Assembly: GCA_029891345.1 (NCBI GenBank)
Contig: CM056994.1
Coordinates: 225,920,991 to 225,984,990 of the forward strand
Source: Dryococelus australis
Lineage: Eukaryota; Arthropoda; Insecta; Phasmatodea; Phasmatidae
DNA: 64,000 bases
Reading direction: 5' to 3'
Below, one piece after another: positions 22,095-32,899 of this stretch. Under the pieces are notes generated by a model. It searched no databases and was not told where the DNA came from. It saw only the letters and a list, made by a program, of their open reading frames with translations. Each line of letters starts with the position of its first letter. Within the stretch, counting starts at the first letter, position 1. The translations under genes were made by a program, and so were the position numbers.

Positions 22095-23100
22095 GTGTAA
22101 TACAAAGCTAAGAGGTTTGTCAAACTGAGAGCTTCTGTTGTCTCAGCTGAATGGGTAAGCTTTACAAAAATATGAGTGATGGCAAGTGAAGTTAACTATA
22201 CAACAATATGTGCAAACACTACCATACAGATAAATATAAAATAGTGCAAAGAAGAAAACCCTCAAAATGAACAAGGTACTGAACATTACAACATATTCTA
22301 AAAAAATTCTATCACAAAATTTTCATTGGTTTAGAATGTCTTGTGGTTTCTTTGTGATCGCTTAAGGGAGTCTACGCAATGCAAAAGTATTCAGTTAGAA
22401 TGCATGATATTATTTACAACAATAATTATAAAATGCTTGACATTTCTTAAAGTGATTCTACATAAAACAAGAATGAGTTAGCAAAAGATTCAAAATATTT
22501 ACAACATTAAAATGAACTTGAGTTTCTTTTAGAAAAATTTATTGATTTTACACAACGCTCAAAAAATTTTCAAAGATACTCTTGAGGTAATTCTGTACAA
22601 AGCAAACAGAATTATCAGTCTAAATTTTCTTTCAAGAATACTTAGGAATGTTTTCCAGATTTCTGTAAATTTTATTTTCAACAAGAATTTTATTTGTTTA
22701 ATATGTTTCTACACAACGTGATGTCTTCTTAACACTGTTACATGGCACTGGCACTGGGGGTTGTCCAAAAGTGTTCATGTAAAATGTATAAATGGCCATG
22801 GTCATGGAACTCCACTGGCTAGTCACGTAATTTCACCGAGATTAATAGGAGCAATTTCACACAGCTATTATGGCTGTTCAAGGCTGGTTGCATTAGAGTA
22901 TTGCGATATGGTAAGCATCCAGAAATGTTCATAATTACATAACTGCACTGTTTCGATTATTGATTGATGTACAATTGACGGTACATATTTTCTGTTTTAA
23001 TTTAAAGGGGATAGCGTATTGACCGCTATCTAAATTTAAGTCTGTCTGTGTGGAGCACTTCACTCACTCGTTTGGCAGTTTCTTCTTTTTGGCGATCTGC
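22095..23100 (-). other. 3' non-coding region of copy B, tail side
   Basis: Aligns with copy C 35760-36700: gtgaagttaac in both, ccaaaagtgttcatgtaa / ccaaagtgttcacgtaac, and gatagcgtattgaccgctatc / gatagtgtcataactgctatc. Contains four to five degenerate copies of a gattctacacaa-gcaa motif near 22369, 22453, 22545, 22592 and 22708. No protein recognised. Confidence 0.65.
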
Positions 23101-24800
23101 CCCATTCCTCAAGGGCATGCTGTGGATACAGCCAGGTGAAGTGGAAGGTGGGCATCCAGGGAGCCTCTCGGTACCAGCCTGGCACTAAGCTGGCCTCACG
23201 TGGGGTGGCTGCACTCTCCGTGGTGGGTCAGCCATCGTGGTAGGGCCGTACCATCAATGGTCAAGGGCTGACCACTACACACCAGGGGATGATCATCTGC
23301 CGGGAGGATGAGTTGCTGACCTGACGGAGGTGGTGGTTCAGTTGGTGCTACCACCCTCTTGGCTGCAGGTGCCGAACATAGGGCTCAGGGGTGGCTTCCA
23401 GCTTGACGGCGTATTCGCTTTGGAAATCCTACCCTCGTCCGGGAAGCTGCACTGGCGGATCAGTCATGGTGTCAAGCGACACTGGGACCTCGGCAACTGT
23501 CTAGGGCAAACTCGGTGACAGGTTTTCTTCTGCTGCCCCTACGGTTGGCAGTGCCAGAGACAGAGGTTGTCTCGGGACCCCAGTCGCATCAGTACTGGTG
23601 GGTTGCTTCTTCCCTCATCCAGGAAGCTGCGCTGGTGGATCGGCCCTGGTACCCAGTAACACAAAGACCTCGTTGTAGCAGGTTGGCACATCTTGTTGTG
23701 TGGAAAGCTATTTTGTTGCTGGCATCTGGGTCGCCGACGGAACTAGTGGCTCTGTTGGTGCCACTACCTCCTTGGTTGTAGATGGTGGTGCTGAAAACAG
23801 GGGTAATTTTGGAACCCCCGTCACGTCAGCACTGGTGGGTTGCTCCTTCCCTCTTCCGGGAAGATGCGCTGGCAGATCGACCCTGGTGTCTAGCGACACT
23901 GGGACCACTTCAATCGTAAGGGGCAGTGAATGGGCCTCTTCACATACCCCTCCAACTGAGGGTGCCTAAGTCAGAGGCCTGGTGGGGACCTCTGACTCGA
24001 CAGCCTCAATGTATGGCTCTTCTTCACGTCCATGAAGCTGGGCATGGGAGTCGACCATGGCGCTGCACAATGTTGGACCTTGGTGCTGGTGGCCTCTGCG
24101 CTGGGTGGCATTTTGGCTGGCTGAGTCACCGCATTGTCCAGGTAGATCATGGCCAATGGTACCAGCTAAACTAAGGCCTCCAGGATGGCCTTGTCGTGGC
24201 TCGCAGTTCTAGTAGGTGCCTCCCCCTCAAAAGGTGGCATTTTGGTGGCAGCTGCGACGTTGTCCAGCACTACAGTAATCTCGCTGGTTTGGCTTACCAA
24301 AGTAGGTGGTGTTGGGGTTACCTGTCAAGGTGGTGGTTTCTGGTGGTCCACTGTTTCGACGGTACTGTTATGGTTCTTCTTTGGAATTGGGCTTGGTGGA
24401 GGTAGTTTCTTTCGTGGCTCAGTCTAATGGGCTTCGCCAAGCGATTTCGCTGGTACCAAGAGTCCACCTGCCTTGGCGGGCGGCGAACTTGCGGTTAAAC
24501 TCCACTCGAGTTAGGTCAGAGTAGGTGGCTCCCTGGCTGGATCAAGTTTCAAGTTCTTGCTTTCGGGGGGGGGGGGGGGGCTGCCATACCTCTGGAGAGG
24601 CGATTGTTGCTGGGTACTCAACGTCGTCCTGCGTTTCGGAGGTTATTGAGGCAGCGGTGTGTACTTCTGGGTCGAGGGTATCCCTTGAGACGGGCCTTAT
24701 CTGACCTTTGTCTGCAACTTCTTGAGGCAGAAACCACAAATGACATTATCTGGCTCTTGGGCCTGGCTTCTGATCTTCTTCAGTGGGTTTGGGGATGGTC
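23100..24800 (-). pseudogene. Post-integrase tail of copy B
   Basis: Pro/Thr/Ser/Ala-rich coding remains on the minus strand in several frames. Repeated motifs include YLDNAVTQPAKMPPSAEA (about 24098-24151) and VLDNVAAATKMPPFEGEA (about 24219-24272), similar to LDNTAIQPV in copy A and ITAATAETPLP in copy C. A 17-base C/G run at about 24567-24583 encodes polyproline and is a likely frame-slip site. The large open frames on the plus strand here (up to 89 codons) are antisense shadows of this biased sequence. Function unknown. Confidence 0.55.
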
Positions 24801-24879
24801 TGTGTACCACTTGTAGTTGTAGCAGCTGTATCGGTTCCCTTGGCCCATGTGGTGGAGCTGGAGGCTGAATGGTCACATC

Positions 24880-25306
24880 ACTGCTTGATTCTCAGGGATC
24901 ACTAGGCACTTTTCTTACCCTCTGACGTGTACCATGTGTTCACAGTCCATCCCACATTTTTGTTTATGGAGCCAGGGCTGTCCCAAAATAACAGCTTCCC
25001 ATATCCTGAGTGCCACTAAAAACTGCACATGGGTACCCATCTGGCTGATGTGGACAGGTAGTCTCAATCAACCTTTAATCAGTAGGAGACGGTCAGGCTT
25101 TGCCATTTGTACTCTGCCGGCTGGGGCATCAGGTGGACCCTTTGTTGAGGCATGAGTAAGTTGCTCCAGATAAAATTCTCCGTGGCTGCTGTGTCGATCA
25201 TGGCTGTGGTCGCTCGCAGGTTGATATTTACTTGAATCCGGGGAGGTGGCGAGGGTGGGGGGCTAGATCCCTCAATCAAAGCTTGTAGCTTTACGTCTGC
25301 GCTCAT
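24880..25306 (-). pseudogene. Retropepsin of copy B, DTA active site
   Basis: Aspartic protease region. The active-site loop reads TTAMIDTAATENFIWSN (about 25147-25197), so Asp-Thr-Gly has become Asp-Thr-Ala. The C-terminal landmark WEAVILGQPWL (about 24970-25002) follows about 60 codons later, as expected. Coding then passes almost at once into the Pro-rich tail, where copies A, C and D continue into RT. Gag ends around 25272, with overlapping frames. Confidence 0.7.
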
Positions 25307-25900
25307 TTTTTATTTTGCCCTTAACTTGTTGGGGCGGTGGCCTGACATCTATCTTCCTCTTCCAGCCAGCCGGCTTTTTGGAGGAATCTCGGTTTAAATT
25401 GCGACAAAACCAGCATTTTGGGAGAAGCGGGGTGGCGCTGGGAGGGGGTGGGCACAACCTTGTCTTCTTCCCTTCTCCCCGCTCTCCCTTAGACAGCATT
25501 GCAGAGAATTGAGGTGGCAGGTTGTGGAAAATTCTGCGAAACATTTGTACCTTACGGCATATGAATATCTTGGCCTCTTCTTCCGGGCTTTGTGTTCAAC
25601 TGTAAAAGTCTGTTGTGAGGTTTGCCAGTACCTCTTCTCCCATGAATTGGGTGGCAAGCCGGCTACTCAGGTGACTCCAGTCAGTGATAAATTCACTGTA
25701 CTTATTCCACCAATCCAGCACCTTGCCCCTGAATTTTGCCTGCATTCGGCTGACTTATTGTTTGGGCAGGAAGTCTTTCCTTCAGTTCCTTTTCACATAC
25801 CGCTAGGAACATGAGCAGGTCCTCATGAGGGTGCTCCGCAAATTCTAGAATTTGGAGTTCCCCTGTGCTTCGTGCGGTACTGGTGTGGGTGCCAGCCCTG
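25272..25900 (-). pseudogene. Gag capsid and zinc knuckle of copy B
   Basis: Capsid landmark VLDWWNKYSEFITDWSHLSS (about 25670-25730) fits the retrotransposon Gag pattern of two Trp followed by a Trp some ten residues later. KVQMFRRIFHNLPPQF follows in a shifted frame. The nucleocapsid shows CWFCRNLNRDSSKK, where the two leading Cys remain but the His and last Cys of the CCHC knuckle are lost. A Lys/Arg-rich end follows. It joins the PHD-like module upstream through frame breaks. Confidence 0.7.
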
Positions 25901-25910
25901 CATTTTGCGT

Positions 25911-26303
25911 TCAGTATTTAGCTGCGTTCTGGCATACCTTGTATCTGTAGACCATGCCAGGTCTGGTTATTCGCTCATTACGCCAGCCAATGCAGCAGTG
26001 GTGAAAGGGTTCCGCACACAGTATGCAGCGTACCGTGAGGGTCTGACGTCTGTGGCATGTGATCCAGCTACAAATAGCGGTTTGTCTGGTCCAGCATTCT
26101 TCGAAACAGTATTCCAATCCATCTGTAAACCTAGCTTTGTCTACCCAGCATAGCCATGCATAGTGGAAGCATTGTTGGCAGAGGGCACATTCTAAGTGGT
26201 GTGTTCCTGTGCCAGGGCAGTTAGGTTTGAGGCAGGGGTTGTTTATGGCTTCTGCCATCTTTATGCCGGCTTGCACTTGCTGGTTAACATCTGTGTCTGA
26301 CAT
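25911..26303 (-). pseudogene. Gag N-terminus of copy B with two PHD-like fingers
   Basis: Start chosen at the Met of MSDTDVNQQ (26303), matching MSDADIS in copy D and MSDSERR in copy E. Finger 1 (about residues 33-80): C-x4-C-x9-C-x2-C (CLKPNCPG to CALC), FHYAWLCW, then GLEYCFEEC. Finger 2 (about residues 88-135): CSWITC, CILC, FHHCCIGW, then GMVYRYKVC. This Cys4-His-Cys3-like order resembles PHD fingers, which often read histone tails; the first spacing is C-x4-C, not the usual C-x2-C. Role in Gag unknown; targeting to chromatin is only an inference. Open for 131 codons. Confidence 0.7.
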
Positions 26304-26446
26304 TGTTGCAAGTTTGTAGAGCACCATGGGTTGTTCACAGACTCCCCGAAGTCTGAGCAGTCTGCAGTTTGGCTCCCCACTAGGTAGCTTGTATCGGGGT
26401 CGTGCTGGAATGGTTCCGCTTAATTAAAATCCCGTTAAGGTGCTAG

Positions 26447-26463
26447 GCCCCATGTTGGGTGCA
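26447..26463 (-). promoter_or_regulatory. Primer-binding site, tRNA-Lys type, copy B
   Basis: Minus strand TGCACCCAACATGGGGC matches the complement of the 3' end of animal tRNA-Lys(CUU) (known ending ...CCCCACGUUGGGCGCCA) except at its CpG positions, which read CA. It lies about 18 bases inside the 5' LTR end. Confidence 0.7.
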
Positions 26464-26481
26464 GAAAAACTTAACTTCTTT

Positions 26482-28347
26482 TGATACATGATGACGTCCT
26501 GGATAGCTGAAGGAACATCACGGCAGAAGACTTTTTGGTGGGCGCGAGGACAGATGCATCTGGGCGTTATTATGGCTTTTAATCCTTGTGCAGAACAGTT
26601 GCGAGGCTGGTGTATAGTACTGGCCTGGTCGCTTTCCGGCAAGGCACAAAGTCTGGTACTGTGAGGTGAACTTTTATTTTTTGGCAGGACTGCTTTCCGT
26701 GGTATACCTAGGTGACGTGTGACCCCTGATGTTGCTGTGTTTTGGGCCATGATTCACTAGGGTGAGCTTTGGTTTGCGGCGTGCTGGTGCGCAAGTGTTC
26801 AGGTATGCTTGTTGTCACAGGTGCCGACTGAGAAAGTGGAATTCCCCAAAACCACAAGTTGGCTAAGCTATGTGCTGTCTCTCATCTATTCAGATAGGCT
26901 TCCAAAACTGGATGTGTGTCAACGTTGAGCTTGGGGCTGGAGAGAGGAGTATGAGTTGTAGTCGGGCGTGGCTGGTCTCTGGCAAAGGACGGCTGCTTGC
27001 TCCCGAGGACTGAGGTGCTCGAATCTGGTGGGGATTGGGCTAGGCTCCGGCTGGTATTTAGAGATGGTGTCAGCCCACTTTATCCTCTTACTGATACCAC
27101 TCTAACAGGAGTATGGCATGAGGTAAGAGAGAGAGAGAACTCTATGATCAAACCTCACAGATGTGGTGAAGCATGTGTCGCTGTACTCCTACTCGAATGT
27201 ACAACTACCATCTCCGCCAACCCATACGGTATCCCTATCTCTGTATCTGCCACCAGGAGTGCAGTGGATACCAAGAGTCAGGTCTCACTGGCTGACGGTC
27301 TCAATACGTGGGTAAGTTCATCCTGAGGACCCGTCTTCTCCACTCAGGGAATACTTGTTCCAGCACCAGAAGCGTGGTGGAAAGATCAAGCACCAAGCTG
27401 AAAAGCTGACCCCAAGAGGATTATCTAGTGTCGAAGCTCTACCATTCCATACAACATGCAGCACAGAAACGGTAGCCATCTAAGGTGCTTGTGTGTACTC
27501 TACTAACGTTTTTGGCAGTTAGAGCAAATTTCCCAGTCACCTTTTCCTCCGATAGGTCTGATACTTACAAGGAAAGGTACTATGGTTACAGGAAAGATAC
27601 CTTTAAGTGAATAAAACTTGTTTAATCCATTTAAGGAAATAAACAATGGTGGTGTTGCATTACCTCCTACCAGTTGGAGCTTACGGAAGCTGACTTACGA
27701 AAGACAGGTGAAGATGACCTGTTACTAGGATGATGGGGTAGGTAGACAAAGTGCTATTAAAATATCTTAAACTTGGCTACACTACTGTGTTGCCCTGAAA
27801 GGGCTAGAAGTGTCTAAGTGTTTAACAACATTAGACAACGACTGGTGAGGACTGGTAGAACAAAAGGAATCTTTGGCACCAGGAGTACAGTGAAGACGTG
27901 TGTAGAGGAGTGATCTACGGCACCAAGCAGTTCAGTGAAGGAACAGAACAGACTGGCGTTATAAGGGACATGCCCTGCTATTTATACTTTGGTTGGCTCG
28001 CCCTGTCTCAGGTTGGAGAAGAGGTAGAAGTGGCATAGATCCTCTGGGAGTGTAACGTCACCGGCCGATGCTGGATCCAGGAGCATGTCTTGGTGATTGT
28101 ACTAGAGGGGCTATCTGGCGGCACGCTATAGAACTTGGATGATCTCAAAGCATAGTCTCGGTGGCTCGGCCAGTGAACAGTACAATCTGGCATGGAGCGT
28201 CCATAATTTGCCGTCAATAGACAGTACAAGTTCATATGTCTTGTGGCATGTAGAATCAATCGAACTTCATGGAAATTGTGCAGCATAGTGATGCGCACTG
28301 ATGAGTAGAAATCAATTTAATTATAAGTAAAAAGGCATCATGCATCA
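26482..28347 (-). repeat. 5' LTR of copy B
   Basis: 1866 bases. The plus strand starts TGATACATGATGACG and ends CATCATGCATCA, giving inverted ends of about 12 bases (TGAT-CATGATG), longer than the usual TG..CA. Colinear with the 3' LTR over its whole length. Flanking bases at 28348 (aagct) have no partner because the other outer end is damaged. Confidence 0.85.
27979..27986 (-). promoter_or_regulatory. TATA box in copy B 5' LTR
   Basis: Minus-strand TATAAATA, same context as at 18700-18707. Would start transcription toward lower coordinates. Confidence 0.6.
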
Positions 28348-29045
28348 AAGCTTTATATTGTACATAATATTATTATATCTAATACCATTTATAATGATTA
28401 TAAATAATAAGCTATTATAGTTTATAGATAACTTGGTAATGTAGTTTAGCTGGAAATCATATGTATTCTACTGCACGTCCTATCATTCATTACATACTTT
28501 CTGGAGATTCACTACAGTTATTATCTCAGAACATTGTTAATGAGCACTTAACACGTTATAAACTAAAAAAGAAAGACAAAATGCTGTGCAGCGAATGTTT
28601 TCCATCCTGCTCATATACAGCTGGTGCACGACGATTGTCGCATAGCCATTGTACTGAACACCTCTCAAGACAGGACTACGGAGCTTGCACGCCCAGATAA
28701 CTGCCAGCCACTATAAGTACTTGGTACAACCTTTCCAAATTAATGCATTACTTCCTATATCAGAAATCATGTTTACAGAAAGAGACAAAAATCTCTCCTT
28801 AGCAAGAAAAAAAAATAAGTTGAATATAAAAAACTATTAATTTAAGTAGTGTAATTCATCGTGGGCTTTCTTGCTGGCCCAAGTGCTTTACTATTTTTAT
28901 AAAATTCATTTTTGTGACTCTTCTTGGCCTCTCTATATTTTAAACTTCAAAACCATGCCCTATATATTGGTTAAAAACTGATACATTTCTCACTGAACAA
29001 GTGAATATGGTAAAAAGACAAATGTACAGACCATTCACTTGCTTC
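28348..29045. other. AT-rich spacer, no gene seen
   Basis: One 79-codon frame at 28461-28700 has a few Cys and His but no recognisable domain. Nothing else recognised. Confidence 0.45.
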
Positions 29046-29098
29046 AAAATAATAATAATTATTATTATTATTAATAATTCATTTATTTATTTATTTAT
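29046..29098. repeat. Simple repeat (ATT/TTTA), LINE tail
   Basis: attattattattattaat followed by atttatttatttattt; on the minus strand this is the 3' tail of the LINE. Confidence 0.85.
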
Positions 29099-29661
29099 TG
29101 AACAAAACTTAAAGCGCCGACCAACAGTACAAAATCTACGATAGGTGGGTACATGAACATACAACATAAAAAGACAATACATTACACTATGCAGGACAAG
29201 TACAAACAAGACAGACAAGACAAACACATAGGACAAACAAAGAAACAGATTATATATGGAGAACAGAAAGAAACTAATGATTAACCAATTTACATTATGA
29301 TGTGCATACAGAAATTTAATATTAAATTACAAAATTTATCTTATATAATGTTTATAAAGATCCTTAAAAGTAACTTTCTAGCCAAAAATGGATTGAAACC
29401 AGAGAAAAATTTATTGTAAATTTTACTACATCTATTGACTAAGTCCTTTTTATGTGTTACAGAAGAGAACACGGGAAAGGTTCTACTAGTATATACAGGC
29501 ATTTTTAAACTTACTTTATACTGTACAGCTTGACAAATTGTGAAAGCTAAAAAGGAATCAATTAAAAAAAGAGCATTGTTAATATTACAACGTTCATATA
29601 AAGTGAGAGTATTAAATCTGGCAACTTCAAGTTTGTAGTTAAATTTAGGTTGCAGGGGAAA

Positions 29662-30415
29662 TCATCTATGCATAAGTTTAAATATACATTTTTTTGGATT
29701 TTGGATGTTCTCTAATCTATTTGAGTCTGCAAGAGTAATATAGTTCCAGATGACTGAAGAATATTCTAATTCGGATCTAACTAAAGAATAATTTAGAACT
29801 AACAGAGATTCAGGGGAATTAGTGGAGAAAGTTATAAATTTAATCAAACCATGACTAATGCTATTAATTATACTATCTACATGAATATGAAAATATAGTT
29901 TGGAGTCAAGAAAGACTCCAAGGTCTCCAACAAAATTCTCTCTTTTAATTATAGCAGTGTGTACATGGTAAGTATACAGCACAGCGTTGGTCTTCCTCAC
30001 AAATGAAATAGAAAAAGTCTTTTTTATATTTAGATCCATTGCATTTGTAATACACCAATTACTAATGGCTATTATGTCCTCTTGTAGCAACGAGCAATCC
30101 GAGACATCTTCAATACTTCTATAAATCTTAGGATTGTCAGCATAAACAAGTGCATTTGAATGCTCTATTAAACTAACGATATTGTTCACAAAAATATTGA
30201 AGAGTAATGGTGCTAATGTGCTTCCTTGAGAAACACCAGAGAAGACAGGACATGAACTAGAAAAGGAATTATCTAATTTAACAACAAAAGTTCTGTTTAA
30301 AAAATAATTGGAAAACCATTTGACATAAAAGTGATCTAGACATAAAATTTTCAATAAATTTTGTAGAATAATTTCATATTGGCAAGAATCAAAGGCTTTC
30401 TGTAAATCAACAACA
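29662..30415 (-). pseudogene. LINE reverse transcriptase fragment, YADN
   Basis: Motif A VVVDLQKAFDSCQYEI (about 30360-30407, just upstream in another frame), then an open stretch of 230 codons with GVSQGSTLAPLLFNIF (motif B) and LVYADNPKIY at the catalytic position. The expected second Asp of the DD pair is Asn, so polymerase activity should be lost. Downstream come DLNIKKT, LGVFLDSKL, SLVRSELEYSSVIWN and the end LENIQNPKKCIFKLMHR, typical of arthropod LINE RT C-termini. No endonuclease or ORF1 present. Confidence 0.85.
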
Positions 30416-30420
30416 ACAAT

Positions 30421-30859
30421 AATACTAATAATAATAATAAAAGCTATGTTTATAACAAATGCTCTAAATCAAACTTAAAAACCAATCTACTGTTAAAATT
30501 AATGCACACAGCGAGAGTCCTCCACATGCAAACAGTTTAGTGAAGGTAATACAAGAAGTTACCAATGTAACTAATAAACCTACTGTCCTCTACATGGGTG
30601 CAATTAATTTTTAAATATTTTCTTAAAAGCTAAGTTGGTAGGCAGGACTTGACTTCTCTTTGAAAGCAATAATATTAGAAATGAAACCAGAAAGGTATGC
30701 AACAGTACTAAGAGAAATACAAATACACACGTGACTTACCCAGGACTTGAACCCAGAAAACCTTGTACAATTAGCTAACGTGCAATACAGTGCATTATGG
30801 ATGTTAGATTTGCAGAATCAACTTCAGATTTAATAAGACTAATGTTTGACATGATAGGG
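30421..30859. other. AT-rich spacer, no gene seen
   Basis: No gene or repeat recognised. Confidence 0.45.
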
Positions 30860-32560
30860 TTTATTTTCCTAAAATATTTAGAAGGCCATCATTTTGAAAA
30901 GAAATAAAAGTGACACACTTAAAACATGTAAGTTTACATGGCCTACTATAATGCTTCTTATGTGAAGAATTTGGTGGTAATTGATTGTTGGTCCCCAAAT
31001 TAAGATTGATTACATAGTTTTTAAATATAGCACACAAAACTAAATTGATTTTATAGCCCCCATTCTGAAAATAGGTGTGCCATACTTTAAAAATACATAT
31101 GGCCTACCACAGTACATCTTCACCAAATTTTGTAAGAATGGGTCCCGAGATATGTGATAAAAACTTTATTTTATATTGGTTTATCATACAAAATGGCAGA
31201 GACATGATTCTCTGCATAGACATATTTGATGGTTGTAATAGATACTGCCAGCATACAAAGTTAAGTTGGGATTTGTTTCATTGATAAAATATACTGAGTT
31301 AAAATATTTATATAGCCACCATTTTGAAAATAAGTGCCTGACCTTAAAATATACCAGTTTACACTGTTTGTTGTACTGTTTGTTTGCCAAATTTGTAAGA
31401 AATTATTCAATTGTTTCCCCGAGATATGACAAAAAACTTTATTTATTCATGTGTCAATCATTTTTTTGATTAAGATTAGAATATATTGTTTTGTCTTTAT
31501 TTTGATTTAATTTTATATACATATTTATTAGCATATTTTATTTATATTTTATTATAACAATATACCTTACAAAATGGAGGATAAAAGATGTTCAGTGTAG
31601 GTAGATACAGTTGATTGTTATAATATCTACTGCTAGCATATAAAATTAAGTTAGAATTGATTACATGGTTTAGACAATATAGCATTCTAAGCTAAAAATA
31701 GCTTTATGGCTGCCATTTTTTAGGTGTCTTACATGCTTAAAACATACCACTAAGATCATCTCCCTTAGTACTACATGTTTGCCAAATTTGATACGAATCT
31801 GTTAACTGTTTCCTGAGATATTGCATAAAAACTTTATTTATTCGCAAAGGTGCAATCTTGCGAAATGGTGGACAAAAGATGCTCCATGTAGATAAAGTTA
31901 ACAGTTGTAATGTTTACTGACAGCATATAAAGTTTTGTTGGAATTGATTACATGGTTTCGACAATATAGAATTCTAAACTAAAAATTGCTTAATGGCCGC
32001 CATTTTGAAAATAGGTTACATGCTTAAAACATATCACGTAACATAATCTGCATCAGTACTACTTGTTTATCAAATCTGGAAGGAATCTGTAAATTTTTTA
32101 CAGAGATGATATAACTTTATTTATTTGTATGGTGCTATCTTCCAAAATGGCACAAAAAAATGGTTATTGGTATATATGAAGCTTGTAATATATACTTTCA
32201 GTATACAAAATTTGGCGGAAATTTTTTTAATACTATGGTAGATATATCAAAAAACCGCCATTTTAAAAATAAGTATCTAATCTTATCAACGTATTACTTA
32301 CCTGCCTAATTGGGTAAGAATTGGTTTAATAGTTTACAAGATATAATAAAAATCTTTATTTCTTAATTTTGTGCTATTTTCCAAAATGGAGGACCAACTA
32401 ATTCCATCCCAAAAATTTGATACTGACTTCATGCTCTGCAAACATACAAACTTTGGTTTAAATCGGGTGAATTGTTTCCAAGATATGACATATTACCCCT
32501 GATTTTAAAATTGCCATCATTAAGTGCACAACATGGTCGAAAACAGTAAAAGTCAGGTGT
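30860..32560. repeat. Degenerate tandem repeat array, units about 250-390 bp
   Basis: A ccattttgaaaata motif recurs at about 30886, 31063, 31318, 31708, 31997, 32257 and (weaker) 32508. Between successive motifs the same landmarks repeat in the same order: a ttaaaacatac block, a gccaaatttgtaagaa block, gagatatga-taaaaactttatttat, a caaaatgg-gga block, a gttgtaata-atactg-cagcataca block and gaattgattacatgg. Unit length is mostly 250-290; one unit is longer (about 390) through an AT-rich insertion near 31480-31560. Units differ greatly. Frames of 67-69 codons inside are not conserved between units. Confidence 0.8.
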
Positions 32561-32899
32561 CCTTCAGAGTATTTACATGTGAACCAAGTTTGGTGAAATT
32601 GAACGGGGACACACATATATACAACTCATCTGATAAGGACTCCAGCAGGGGTTTACGTACCCCACAGCACAGGAACCGGAGAAAATAATTTCCTCCCTGG
32701 GTGAATCATGCCAACTACCTCCAACCTCATGCTGCTGCAACTGTAATTGTTTATAGAAAATGGCCACACATGTACCTTTCCAACAACTGCATCCATTAAA
32801 CATGATTAAATTTTCTTTTTCTTTTTCACTTTACTTAATGTAACATATCTAAGTGCCTCCATTGTATACTCATAACTACCCTAATGCCCAAGCACAGAG
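32561..32899. other. Spacer between satellite and copy C LTR
   Basis: No gene seen. Copy C's LTR may extend into this stretch; I cannot place its outer end. Confidence 0.4.

Larger units (their letters stand above)
17230..28347 (-). mobile_element. Gypsy copy B, two LTRs, lacking RT-RH-IN
   Basis: Minus-strand element bounded by direct repeats at 26482-28347 (5' LTR) and 17230-19068 (3' LTR). Inside, from the 5' end: primer site, gag with PHD-like fingers, zinc knuckle, retropepsin, then directly the Pro-rich post-integrase tail and the 3' non-coding region. RT, RNase H and integrase, about 2.9 kb in copy A, are absent between about 24890 and 24800. A solo LTR (19762-22094) is inserted in the 3' region. 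In one 75-base LTR stretch (17709-17783 versus 26993-27067) I count five differences, all transitions, so the insertion is old. Confidence 0.85.
29046..30420 (-). mobile_element. 5'-truncated LINE (non-LTR retrotransposon)
   Basis: The minus strand carries the C-terminal two thirds of a non-LTR reverse transcriptase, a non-coding stretch of about 600 bases, and a simple-repeat tail of (TAAA)n/(ATT)n type at 29046-29098, typical of LINE 3' ends. The 5' end stops abruptly near 30420 next to ATT/GTT-rich sequence, the usual result of incomplete reverse transcription. Motif wording suggests a Jockey- or CR1-like arthropod LINE; the clade is not certain. Confidence 0.8.

Noticed and set aside
23330..24530. 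Several large plus-strand open frames
   Set aside because: They lie antisense to the Pro/Thr-rich tail of copy B; the plus-strand translation has no family features and the same shadow effect appears opposite the tails of A, C and D.
30860..32560. CRISPR-like array
   Set aside because: Units are about 250-390 bases, degenerate throughout, and the context is eukaryotic.
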